Below, piece by piece: positions 16,314 through 24,270 of a stretch of 64,000 nt of DNA. The stretch is from DATMER01 sp031390755 (GTDB taxonomy: Bacteria > Acidobacteriota > Thermoanaerobaculia > Multivoradales > UBA5704). Position numbers and translations under genes: made by a program. The DNA is taken from the NCBI GenBank assembly GCA_031390755.1, contig JANMTS010000035.1, positions 1-64,000 on the forward strand, written 5' to 3'. Numbering within the stretch: position 1 is the first letter of the stretch; every line of letters begins with the position of its first letter. Under the pieces are notes generated by a model. The model searched no databases. It was not told where the DNA came from and saw nothing but the letters and a program-made list of their open reading frames with translations.

Positions 16314-17105
16314 ATGGGCATCCTCACCCTCCTGACGGACTTCGGCGTCGCCGACTACTACGTCGCGGCGGTCAAGGGAGTCGCGCTCCGGCTGGCTCCC
16401 GGCAGCACGATCGTGGACATCTCCCACGAGGTGGCTCCGGGGGACGTGGCGGGCGCGGCGTTCCTGCTCGGCGCCACGGTGCCCTGGTTCCCGGACGGCA
16501 CCGTCCACCTCGCCGTGGTCGATCCCGGAGTCGGCACCTCGCGGCGCCTGCTCGCCGCGCGGCTCGCCTCGTCCTGGGCCGTCCTCCCCGACAACGGGCT
16601 GCTCACCGCGCTCCTCGACCGGGACGCCGTCGAGTCGGTCCGTTCCATCGAGCGCACCGATCTCTTTCTTCAGAGCCCGGGCCAGACCTTCCATGGCCGC
16701 GACCGCTTCGCTCCGGTGGCGGCATGGTTGTTGCGTGGAGAATCCTTCGCGGAGCTCGGACCGGAGGTCGGCGACCCCGTGCGGCTCCCTGGAGAGCGGC
16801 CAAGGCGCGCACCCGGTCTCGCAACCGGACAAGTGGCTCACGTGGACCGATACGGCAATCTGATCACCGACATCCCGAGCGACTGGCTCCCCGCGGGATC
16901 CTGCGCCGCGGAGGTCGAGGGCCGGGTAGCCCGGGTTCGGGCGGCCAGCTATGCCGAGATCCCGGACGGCGAGGCGGCGATGATTCCCGGCTCGCTGGGC
17001 ACGATCGAGCTTTCGCTCAATCGGGAAAGCCTGGCCCGCCGATGGGGAGTCCCGCGCGGCGCCGCGGTCCGGATCGGCTGGGCGATGTCGGTGACGAAAC
17101 GGTGA
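16314..17105 (+). CDS. SAM hydrolase / hydroxide adenosyltransferase (DUF62 family)
   Basis: A 263-residue protein of the fluorinase/chlorinase-like family whose common bacterial members hydrolyse S-adenosylmethionine to adenosine and methionine. Motifs in order: LLTDFGVADYYVAAVKG, VVDPGVGTSRR, LPDNGLL, FHGRDRFAPVAA, HVDRYGNLITDIP and the C-terminal SLGTIELSLNR. Nothing in the context suggests halogenation. No neighbour forms an obvious operon; the following DUF4177 gene starts 79 bp downstream on the same strand. Confidence 0.93.
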   Translation: MGILTLLTDFGVADYYVAAVKGVALRLAPGSTIVDISHEVAPGDVAGAAFLLGATVPWFPDGTVHLAVVDPGVGTSRRLLAARLASSWAVLPDNGLLTALLDRDAVESVRSIERTDLFLQSPGQTFHGRDRFAPVAAWLLRGESFAELGPEVGDPVRLPGERPRRAPGLATGQVAHVDRYGNLITDIPSDWLPAGSCAAEVEGRVARVRAASYAEIPDGEAAMIPGSLGTIELSLNRESLARRWGVPRGAAVRIGWAMSVTKR

Positions 17106-17184
17106 CAGCCCCGGCGACTGGGGCTACAATGACGGGGTTCCGTGCTTGACGGGTCCCGTGGATCTCTGGGAAGGAGCGTGTGGC

Positions 17185-17379
17185 GTGAACAAGTGGGAAT
17201 ACAAGATCATCAACATCCGGAGTGAGAACTACCGCCTCGATCCGAACTCGGCGACGCAGCTCAATCAGCTGGGGGATGAGGGGTGGGAGCTGGTGTCGAT
17301 CACGTCCGTGAACTTCAAGACCGGCGCCACGGACAACATCGCCATGGTCTTCAAGCGTCCCGTCACTTCCGAGGAATGA
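17185..17379 (+). CDS. DUF4177 family small protein
   Basis: A 64-residue protein starting VNKWEYKI and containing LNQLGDEGWELVSI, the hallmark of DUF4177-type proteins; function unknown. AAGGAG at 17171-17176 lies 8 bases before the GTG at 17185, which decides the start over a longer frame from an ATG at 17146. It may be cotranscribed with the SAM hydrolase gene. Confidence 0.85.
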   Translation: MNKWEYKIINIRSENYRLDPNSATQLNQLGDEGWELVSITSVNFKTGATDNIAMVFKRPVTSEE

Positions 17380-17403
17380 ACAGGGCCCAGGCCCAGCGCT
17401 CCG

Positions 17404-17637
17404 CTACCGCCGCCTGCCCCTGAGTTGCTTGCGTGACCGCCGTCCCCCGCGCAGCGCCAGGGCGAAGCCGCCCGCGCTTGCGGCGAGCAACATCAGAAAG
17501 TGCTTCTTCCCGGTCAGGAAACCGACCTCGGTCTCCACCGCGGTTCTCATCTCGGCCATCTTCAGCTCGGCCTCGCGCCGCGCCTTCGCGACGCGCTGCT
17601 CGGCCTCGGCACGGGCTTCGTCCAATCGGCTGCTCAT
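17404..17637 (-). CDS. small coiled-coil membrane protein
   Basis: A 77-residue unrecognised protein: an Ala/Glu/Arg-rich coiled-coil helix (residues 1-38), one membrane segment (about 46-61, HFLMLLAASAGGFALAL) and a very basic tail. Its ATG at 17635-17637 overlaps the stop of the holin-like gene (ATGA), so the two are coupled. The layout resembles the small partners found beside YqjE-type membrane proteins. Confidence 0.75.
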   Translation of the reverse strand: MSSRLDEARAEAEQRVAKARREAELKMAEMRTAVETEVGFLTGKKHFLMLLAASAGGFALALRGGRRSRKQLRGRRR

Positions 17638-18068
17638 GGCAGATCTCCTTCGCTCCTGATTTCCGTCGCCGGGACATCCAGCGCCTTGCCCGACGCCAGC
17701 AGACCGTTCTGCCACCAGTCGAGATGATCGTCGACGTGGCGCTTCACGCTGTCCATCGGGTTCTCCACCTGCCGCATCCGTCGGAGCCCCAACAGGACCA
17801 GCACCGCGGCCACGGCGATGAACAGGCCGAGCACGATGAGCGTCGCGCCCCAGAGCGGCAGCCAGATCGCGAGCACCGCCACCATGGAGAACACCAGCAG
17901 GCCCAGAATCCAGAAGGCGAGCATCAGCGCGGCGCCGAACAGACCCAGAGCCACCCCGAAGTGACGGCCCGAACGCTTGAGATCGTCCTGCAGCGTGTTG
18001 ACTTCCGCGCGGACGACCTCGATCAGCGATTCGCCCAGCGAACGGAACAGATCGATCCACCCCTGCAT
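17634..18068 (-). CDS. phage-holin-like membrane protein (DUF1469/YqjE type)
   Basis: About 144 residues. An amphipathic N-terminal helix (WIDLFRSLGESLIEVVRAEV) precedes two long membrane segments (GVALGLFGAALMLAFWILGLLV and LWGATLIVLGLFIAVAAVLVLL) and a polar tail. The family is named holin-like only by shape; its role is envelope-related and unproven. I start at the ATG at 18066-18068 because GGGAGG stands 5 bases upstream; a GTG at 18096-18098 overlapping the VWFA stop (GTGA) is an alternative adding 10 residues. Confidence 0.82.
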   Translation of the reverse strand: MQGWIDLFRSLGESLIEVVRAEVNTLQDDLKRSGRHFGVALGLFGAALMLAFWILGLLVFSMVAVLAIWLPLWGATLIVLGLFIAVAAVLVLLGLRRMRQVENPMDSVKRHVDDHLDWWQNGLLASGKALDVPATEIRSEGDLP

Positions 18069-18094
18069 CCCCGCCTCCCTGCCTTGAGTCCCGG

Positions 18095-19846
18095 TCACCG
18101 TCCCCCCACGCTGCCGACCCGCAGCATCCGCGAGACGAACGACGCCTGCCCCGCCACGTCATCCCGGACGCCCACGGCGACCTTCTGGTCTCCCGAGCGC
18201 ATCAGCAGGCTGACGGAGTAGGAAAAGTACTTGGTCATCGCGGCCTGCACCTCGGCCGCGGGAATGCTGATGGGCAGCGGCACCTGCTGCACGTCCGAGA
18301 TGCCGCCCTTGTTGTCCATCGCGGCGATGTAGAGGCGCACCTGGGCCTCCTCGGTCCCGGTCTGCTCGCGCGGCACGAGAGTCACCTTGGACAGCGGGAT
18401 CTTGACGATGATCGGCACCAGGTAATAACCGTCCTCGCGCGGCGAGGCCTCGCCGAACTCCAGGTCGATCCCGAACTTGTTGTCCTCGAACGGGAAGTTG
18501 AGGACCGCCAGCGTGCTGTCGGTCATCCGGGACTCGGGGCTCTTGTCGCGGTAGCCCTCGCGGTGGCGCACGACGAGACCCTTGCGCTTCACCTTGACGT
18601 CGATCTTGTAGTAGCGGCCATCGCCGTAGTGGGTCGGCGCGTAGCCCAGCGCGTAGTAGGTGCCGAAGTCCTCGGCCAGCTTCTCCAGCGCCGGCGTCAC
18701 CAGGTTGCGGTTGATGATCGCGACGCCGCCGGTCTTCTCCGCCAGCATCTGGAGCGGAGCCTGGAGGTTCGAGATCTGGACCGAGTCGACGTAGATGCCC
18801 TGCCCGGCGGTCTGGTTCTCCGCCGAGATCGACGAGTAGACGCGCAGGCCCGCGGCGTCGATGGTGTAGAACGTGACCCGGTTGGCGTTGGCGTTGGCGG
18901 CCAGCTCGTTGAAGCGGCGCGAGGCGTCGTACTGCATGGTGGTCGTCAGGCCGGTCGTCTGCTCGGCGTACTTGCTCTGGACGGCGTAGAACACGTCCTG
19001 GCCGGCGATCATCTGCAGGCCGTCGCTGACGTAGAGGATCGCCTTGCGGCCCGGCATGCCGGCGAGCGAGCTGACCAGATCCTTGAGGGCGTCGATGCTG
19101 AACGACAGGTCGTTGAATGCCGACTCCGCGTAGGACCGGGCGTGGCCCTCGGCTTCGGCGGCGCTGCGCGAGTCCTCGATCTTGCTCAGGGTGTCGCGGC
19201 GCTCGGAGTCGGAGTGGACGCCCTGGGCCGAGATCTTCTCCAGCGACAGCAGCGCGGAGTTGATGAGGTCCGGATCGCTGGTGAACGTCTGCCGCACGTG
19301 GGTCGAGCGGTCGTAGGTCACCAGCATCATCTGGTCGCCCTTCGACAGCTTGGTCCCCAGGAAGGCGCGCAGCTCGCGCATGACGCGGTTGCGGTTGAAC
19401 GGCCGGAGATTGAAGTTGTCGATGTAGACGATGAGCTTGAGGCGCTGATCCTCGGGCAGGAGGACCGGCTTCGTCGCCCCGGGCGGTCCCGGTGGTTCCG
19501 CCGAGGTGTCGACGGCCGGCGGATCGTCGTCCACCGAAAGGGCCCGGCCGGCTTCGACGGCATAGAAGTTGGTGACCGCCACCGTCTTGCCGTTCTCCGT
19601 GATCTCGAAGTCGTCCTTGGTCAGGCCGGAGACGCGCTTGCCGCTCTTGTCGGTGACGTAGACATCGACGTTGACCACGTTGACGTTGACCGACTCGCCG
19701 AAGGCGGCGTCTCTCTCGTTCTGTCCGGCTTTCGCAGCCGGCGGCTCGGCTTTCGCGGCAGGGGCCTTCTGGGCGGCCGCCGGACCGAAAAGCGTGACGA
19801 GGGCCGCGAGGGCCAGACAGGTCGGGATGAGGCGCTTTGACATCAT
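18095..19846 (-). CDS. secreted VWFA-related protein 1 (TIGR03436 type)
   Basis: A 583-residue exported protein: Sec signal peptide at 1-25, the family block VNVVNVDVYVTDKSGKRVSGLTKDDF, then a von Willebrand A-like domain beginning LKLIVYIDNFNL. The MIDAS metal site DxSxS is replaced by DNFNL, so metal binding there is doubtful. Later family blocks GRKAILYVSDG, FYTIDAAGLR, YYALGYAPTH and KRKGLVVRHREGY are present. It is the largest of four paralogues in a row and overlaps or abuts the holin-like gene downstream. Confidence 0.92.
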   Translation of the reverse strand: MMSKRLIPTCLALAALVTLFGPAAAQKAPAAKAEPPAAKAGQNERDAAFGESVNVNVVNVDVYVTDKSGKRVSGLTKDDFEITENGKTVAVTNFYAVEAGRALSVDDDPPAVDTSAEPPGPPGATKPVLLPEDQRLKLIVYIDNFNLRPFNRNRVMRELRAFLGTKLSKGDQMMLVTYDRSTHVRQTFTSDPDLINSALLSLEKISAQGVHSDSERRDTLSKIEDSRSAAEAEGHARSYAESAFNDLSFSIDALKDLVSSLAGMPGRKAILYVSDGLQMIAGQDVFYAVQSKYAEQTTGLTTTMQYDASRRFNELAANANANRVTFYTIDAAGLRVYSSISAENQTAGQGIYVDSVQISNLQAPLQMLAEKTGGVAIINRNLVTPALEKLAEDFGTYYALGYAPTHYGDGRYYKIDVKVKRKGLVVRHREGYRDKSPESRMTDSTLAVLNFPFEDNKFGIDLEFGEASPREDGYYLVPIIVKIPLSKVTLVPREQTGTEEAQVRLYIAAMDNKGGISDVQQVPLPISIPAAEVQAAMTKYFSYSVSLLMRSGDQKVAVGVRDDVAGQASFVSRMLRVGSVGGR

Positions 19847-19923
19847 GGATGCTCGTTTCCGTTAAAAGTCGCTGAACGTCCCGACCGGCGCCCCGAAGGG
19901 CGCCTCAGGGGTCTCCGAGGATA

Positions 19924-21633
19924 CTACGGGACGCGTCCCACGGGCACGTCGGCCTCCGCCGTGGTGATCTTCCCGCTGAGCGGGTCGAAGACCGCGACGA
20001 TGAGGTGCTGGCCGATCTTGCGCAGCCGCAGCGTGGTGTCGTAACGCACGTACTGCCCTTCGGCCGGGGACGGCGGACGGTCCGCAACCAGCCGGATCGG
20101 GATCACCGGCACGTCCGAGCGGTTGCCCTTCTCGTCCAGGGCGGAGATCCGCAGCTCCAGCTCGGCCACGTGCTTGCCGTCGAGCGGCACCACGGTCATC
20201 GAGGAGAGCGGGATCGCCAGCGTCACCTGCACCTCGATCTCGCGGCGTCCCTTGGCCACCGGCTTGCCGATCTCCATCGGCATCGAGGCCGCGCCCGGCG
20301 GGTTGCCGAAGAGCAGGGCGCTCTCGACGATCATCGAGACTTCCGTCTTGCGCGCGAGGTCGAAGTAGTCGTTGCGGGCGCGCACCTGGAGCCCCTCGCG
20401 CTCCACGTCGACCTTGATCTCGTGGCGCTTGTCGTCACGCTGGCGCTCGGGCGAGAAGCCGATCCAGTAGTAGGACCGGGTGTCGGTCTCGGCCGTCTGG
20501 AGCGCTTCGGAGCGCAGGCCGTTGATCAGCGCCCGGCCGCCGGTCTCGCGGGCCACGTGCTCCAGGGTCGCATGGATCTCCTGCTCGCGCAGGTTCAGCA
20601 GGCCGTTCGCCCTCGGCGAGCCCTCGGAGGCATCCGGCCCCGTGCTCTCGACGCCCGGCACGTCCACCGGATAGACGGTGTAGCCGACCAGGTTGGCAGT
20701 GTCGACCAGCGGCGCGATCAGATCCTCGCCTTCCGGAACCTCGCGGTTGAGGACGGGCCGGTTGGGGCTGTTGATGACGTAGTCCGCGGGCGAGAACGGC
20801 CAGCCTCCCGACAGCAGGATCATGACCTTGCGGCCCGGCGGGGCGGCGAAGCCGCGCATGGTGCTGACTGCGGCCATGACGGAGCGCTCCACCTGGTCGG
20901 CGATCTGCTCCATGTAGGAGAGCTCCTCCAGGTCGACCCGGTTGGTGAACGCGGAGCGCGAGTCGACGGTGCCGAGGGAGCCGGAGACGCGCTGGGAGCT
21001 TTCGAACGTCCGCAGCTCGGCCAGGCGCTGGAAGCCGTAGGTCTGCCGGCCCAGAGCCTGCTGGAAGGCGCGGGACAGGACGCGCTCGGAGTCGGACCAC
21101 GTGCTCAGCATGTCGATCTTGCGGCCGTCGTAGGCCACGATCGCCATGCGGTCCTCGGGGCCGAGGCGGCCGAGGTTGTCCATCAGGGAGCGGATCACCT
21201 CGTCGCGGCGGGCGGCGATCGGGAAGAAGTCGTCGATGAACACGAGGTAGCTCGTGCCCACCGGGCTGCCGGGAGCGAGCGCGGGCAGACCCTGCACGGC
21301 CGCGCTCTGGCCGGAGCCGGCCTCCCCCGCCGCCACGGCCTGGCCGCCGCGCACCTCGGTGAAGTACTGGATCGGCATCTCCTTGCCGTCGACGCGCAGC
21401 CGGAAGTCGCCGGGGCCGAGGCCGGTGATCCGGTTGCCCTGCTTGTCGGTGACCACGACCTCGACGTTGACGACGCGGACGTCGATCGTCTCGCCGAACA
21501 GGCTGCCGGTGTCGACTGGGACGGCCGGTGCGGGAGCCGCCTGAGCCGATACCGGCAGGGTCGAGAGGGAGACGGCGGCGGCGAGGGCCGGTATGCACAG
21601 CAGCGTGGCTGCGAGGCTGCGTCGGAATGTCAT
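19924..21633 (-). CDS. secreted VWFA-related protein 2 (TIGR03436 type)
   Basis: About 569 residues with a signal peptide (MTFRRSLAATLLCIPALAAAV...SAQA). Family blocks: IDVRVVNVEVVVTDKQGNRI, YLVFIDDFFPIA at the start of the VWA-like domain, RKVMILLSGGWPFSP, YTVYPVDVPG, YYWIGFSPERQ. The MIDAS position reads DDFFP, lacking both serines. The ATG at 21631-21633 yields the signal peptide; a longer frame upstream does not. Role unknown; the family is abundant in Acidobacteriota. Confidence 0.92.
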   Translation of the reverse strand: MTFRRSLAATLLCIPALAAAVSLSTLPVSAQAAPAPAVPVDTGSLFGETIDVRVVNVEVVVTDKQGNRITGLGPGDFRLRVDGKEMPIQYFTEVRGGQAVAAGEAGSGQSAAVQGLPALAPGSPVGTSYLVFIDDFFPIAARRDEVIRSLMDNLGRLGPEDRMAIVAYDGRKIDMLSTWSDSERVLSRAFQQALGRQTYGFQRLAELRTFESSQRVSGSLGTVDSRSAFTNRVDLEELSYMEQIADQVERSVMAAVSTMRGFAAPPGRKVMILLSGGWPFSPADYVINSPNRPVLNREVPEGEDLIAPLVDTANLVGYTVYPVDVPGVESTGPDASEGSPRANGLLNLREQEIHATLEHVARETGGRALINGLRSEALQTAETDTRSYYWIGFSPERQRDDKRHEIKVDVEREGLQVRARNDYFDLARKTEVSMIVESALLFGNPPGAASMPMEIGKPVAKGRREIEVQVTLAIPLSSMTVVPLDGKHVAELELRISALDEKGNRSDVPVIPIRLVADRPPSPAEGQYVRYDTTLRLRKIGQHLIVAVFDPLSGKITTAEADVPVGRVP

Positions 21634-21861
21634 GTCGGATGATCCTCCACACGGCGGGGCGACCGCACTGCCCGCAACACTGCGGGCGACCCCATAGTAG
21701 CAACAACCAGGTTCCGGGGTTGTAATCCAGCTTCGTCCACGATCCAGGGTCTCAGCAAGGACGATGCCGGGGGGCCAGGTGAGGGACAACGGTTGAAAGC
21801 ACGGGGCGGACGCGCCGCTCCGGTGTTGATTCAGAAGAACGTCGTCATCCGGAGAGGACGC

Positions 21862-23460
21862 CTACCGTCTCTCCGCCTTGACGGCAGCAACTCCGGGGAT
21901 GTCGTCCTTCGGTGTCAGCTCCACCTCCTGCCAGAGGGTGCTGCCGTTGACCTCGTCGCGGACCGTGAAGACCAGCCGCTGCTGGGCCTTGCGCAGGCGA
22001 AGGGTGGTTTCGAAGCGGGCGTAGCCGCCGGCCCGCGGGGGCTCCTTGACCGCGACCCGCAGCTTCGCGGTCGGGATCTCGGCCCGGCCGCCGTCGCCGT
22101 CGACGGTGGCCACGGCGAGCGGCGCCTCGGCGATGTAGCCCCTGCCCGAAGGGGTCAGGGCGAGCGCCTCGACCGGCACGCCCACGGTCACCGGGACGTC
22201 GATCTCCTTGCGCCCGACGGGCCTGGCCTGACCGAGCAGGATGCGCAGCCGGCGGTCGTCCTGGTTGCCGCCGAAGAGCAGAACGCTCTCGGCCCGCATC
22301 AGGTTCTCGGTCTTGCGGGACAGATCGGGGAAGCTGCCGCGGGCGCGGATCTCGACGCCGGCCCGCCGGGCCTCCACCTTGATCGAATGGCCTCTGTCGT
22401 TCGCCTTCCAGGTCGGCGTGAACCCGAGCCAGTAGTAGGTACCGGTGTCGGCCACTACGGTGCTCAGCACGTCCTGGCGCATCGAGTTCGCGACCTTGCC
22501 GCCGGTCTGCGCCGCAACGATGTTGAGCATCTTGAGCGTCTCGGGCGTGGGGTTGGCCACGTCGACCGGATAGATCGTGTAGCCGAGCTGGTTGGCCGCG
22601 GTCACCACCGGCTGATAGAGCCGGGGCGCCACGCCCATCGCCCAGCCGCCGGAGAGCAGCATCATGACCTTGCGTCCGAGCGGAAGCTTCAGCCCCCGCA
22701 GCGTCGCGGCCATGGCCTGAGCCGTCTTCCCCAGCTCCGAGCGGGCCTCGGGGCTCACCCGCGAGTCCAGGTCCCCGAGAATGACGGCCAGGTCCCCGCC
22801 GTCCAGCCCCGCGTCCTCGGCCGCACCGATGGCCGAGGAGCGGTCGCTGGCGAGGCTGCGGTGCTGGGCCAGGAGCTTGTTGCCGTGGGCGTTGCGCTGC
22901 CGGGCCGCGCTCAAGGCCGCCCCGAGCGCGGCCTTGTCGCTGCTCCAGGGGCAGAGCACCTCGATGGCGGCGCCGTTGAACGCCAGCACGGCCATCTGGT
23001 CCTCCCCCTTCAGGAGCTTCAGATCCTTCTCGAGGTTTTCGAGCACGACGTCGCGGGCCTTGGCGATCGAGAACGACTCGTCGATGAAGACCAGATAGCT
23101 GCGGCCGATCGCTTCGGCGGAACCGACAGGCGCAAGTGGGCCGCTTTTGCTGTTTTCGGGAGCAACCGCCTGTGTGGCGGCCACCCCTTCCGCCACCTCG
23201 GTGAAGAACTCGATCGGGACTTCCCTGCCGTCGACCAGGAGACGGAAATCGCCGGCCGCGAGACCGCGGACCAGCCCGGACTGGGACGAGGCGACCACCT
23301 CGACGTTGACGACCCGCACGTCGATGACCTCGCCGATGACCGGGATCTGAGGCGGCGGCTCCTGGGCCTCGGCGGCCCTGACCGGAGCCGAAGACACCAC
23401 GGACAACGTGATCATGACCAGCGACAGACCCAGCAAGTACCCAGCCCTTCTCTTTGTCAT
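21862..23460 (-). CDS. secreted VWFA-related protein 3 (TIGR03436 type)
   Basis: About 532 residues; signal peptide at 1-28. Blocks: VIDVRVVNVEVVASSQSG, YLVFIDESFSIAKARD, RKVMMLLSGGWAMG, YTIYPVDVANP, YYWLGFTPTWKAND. This is the only paralogue here whose VWA-like domain keeps a full MIDAS DxSxS (DESFS). GGAGG precedes the ATG at 23458-23460, and a good sigma-70 promoter lies 80-108 bp upstream on the same strand. The divergent neighbour is vapBC. Confidence 0.92.
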   Translation of the reverse strand: MTKRRAGYLLGLSLVMITLSVVSSAPVRAAEAQEPPPQIPVIGEVIDVRVVNVEVVASSQSGLVRGLAAGDFRLLVDGREVPIEFFTEVAEGVAATQAVAPENSKSGPLAPVGSAEAIGRSYLVFIDESFSIAKARDVVLENLEKDLKLLKGEDQMAVLAFNGAAIEVLCPWSSDKAALGAALSAARQRNAHGNKLLAQHRSLASDRSSAIGAAEDAGLDGGDLAVILGDLDSRVSPEARSELGKTAQAMAATLRGLKLPLGRKVMMLLSGGWAMGVAPRLYQPVVTAANQLGYTIYPVDVANPTPETLKMLNIVAAQTGGKVANSMRQDVLSTVVADTGTYYWLGFTPTWKANDRGHSIKVEARRAGVEIRARGSFPDLSRKTENLMRAESVLLFGGNQDDRRLRILLGQARPVGRKEIDVPVTVGVPVEALALTPSGRGYIAEAPLAVATVDGDGGRAEIPTAKLRVAVKEPPRAGGYARFETTLRLRKAQQRLVFTVRDEVNGSTLWQEVELTPKDDIPGVAAVKAERR

Positions 23461-23539
23461 GATGCCACCTCCTGTTTTTCTTTGACTGGAGGTGGGCTGA
23501 AAAAGTTTCAGGCAAGGTTGAAGCATCGGCTCCCAAGTG

Positions 23540-23568
23540 TAGCTACAAATAGTATATCCTTGGGTCAA
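23540..23568 (-). promoter_or_regulatory. sigma-70 promoter for VWFA-related protein 3
   Basis: On the minus strand TTGACC (23563-23568) and TAGCTA (23540-23545) are 17 bp apart. The predicted start near 23533 gives a leader of about 73 bases before the VWFA gene. The region is visibly more AT-rich than its surroundings and also lies just upstream of vapB on the other strand. Confidence 0.6.
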
Positions 23569-23590
23569 GGGCACAAACAAGGAGATCGTC

Positions 23591-23830
23591 ATGCCTGATC
23601 GTGCGAAGTTGTTCAAAAGCGGAGGAAGCCAGGCCGTGCGGCTTCCCAAGGGATACCGGTTCGAGGACCAGGACGAGGTGCTCATCTTCCGGAAAGGTCT
23701 GCGCGTGATCCTGGAGCCTGTCCGCCGAAGCTGGAGCCGTGAGTTCCTGGAGTTGGCCGGATCGGCCCCTGAGTTTCCCTATCCGGAAGAACCCCTGTCG
23801 GCGGATCCCGGCCCCGACTTCGACGCGTGA
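23591..23830 (+). CDS. vapB: VapB-type antitoxin (AbrB/SpoVT fold)
   Basis: A 79-residue antitoxin. The N-terminal DNA-binding swapped-hairpin segment reads AKLFKSGGSQAVRLPKGYRF; the C-terminal half (WSREFLELAGSAPEFP...) is the flexible toxin-binding tail. Start ATG is preceded by AAGGAGATCGTC. The stop overlaps the vapC start by 4 bp (GTGA). Products of such operons usually repress their own promoter. Confidence 0.93.
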   Translation: MPDRAKLFKSGGSQAVRLPKGYRFEDQDEVLIFRKGLRVILEPVRRSWSREFLELAGSAPEFPYPEEPLSADPGPDFDA

Positions 23831-24234
23831 GATATCTCCTCGACACGAACGTCTGTGTCGACTACCTGAACCGACGCCATGCGGCGGTCGTCGACCGCCT
23901 CCAGGCGATGGTCCCGGAGGATCTCTGCCTGAGCTCCGTGGTCATCGCCGAGTTGCGCTATGGCGCCGACAAGAGCCTGAAGCGCGAGGAGAACCACAAG
24001 CGGATCGATGTCCTGGCCAATGAGATCGTTTGCGCCGACTTCGATGCGGAGGCTGCCGCGGTGTACGGACGTATCCGGAGCGACCTGGAGCGGCGGGGCG
24101 AACCGATCGGCCCCTATGACCTCATGATCGCTGCCCACTCCATGTCCCTGGGGCTCATCCTTGTCAGCGACAACCTCCGCGAATTCCGCAAGGTTGAAGG
24201 CCTCGTCGTAGAGAGCTGGCGCGAAGAGGCGTGA
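23827..24234 (+). CDS. vapC: VapC-type PIN-domain toxin
   Basis: A 135-residue PIN ribonuclease that typically cleaves tRNA or rRNA. Acidic active-site residues appear in order: Asp in YLLDTNVCVDYL, Glu in SVVIAELRYGA, Asp in GPYDLMIAAHS and Asp in VSDNLREF. The GTG start is coupled to vapB. The pair sits between the third and fourth VWFA paralogues on the opposite strand, so it was probably acquired into an existing cluster. It appears intact. Confidence 0.94.
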   Translation: MRYLLDTNVCVDYLNRRHAAVVDRLQAMVPEDLCLSSVVIAELRYGADKSLKREENHKRIDVLANEIVCADFDAEAAAVYGRIRSDLERRGEPIGPYDLMIAAHSMSLGLILVSDNLREFRKVEGLVVESWREEA

Positions 24235-24270
24235 GAAAGAAGAGGGCGACGTTGTCGCCCCCCTGGGAGA

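Noticed and set aside
16314..17105. Halogenase (fluorinase/chlorinase) function for the DUF62 protein
   Set aside because: Motifs and context fit the common SAM hydrolase group; no halometabolite genes nearby.
17634..18068. Prophage holin indicating a phage remnant
   Set aside because: The holin-like family is a chromosomal membrane-protein family; no lysis or phage structural genes are near.
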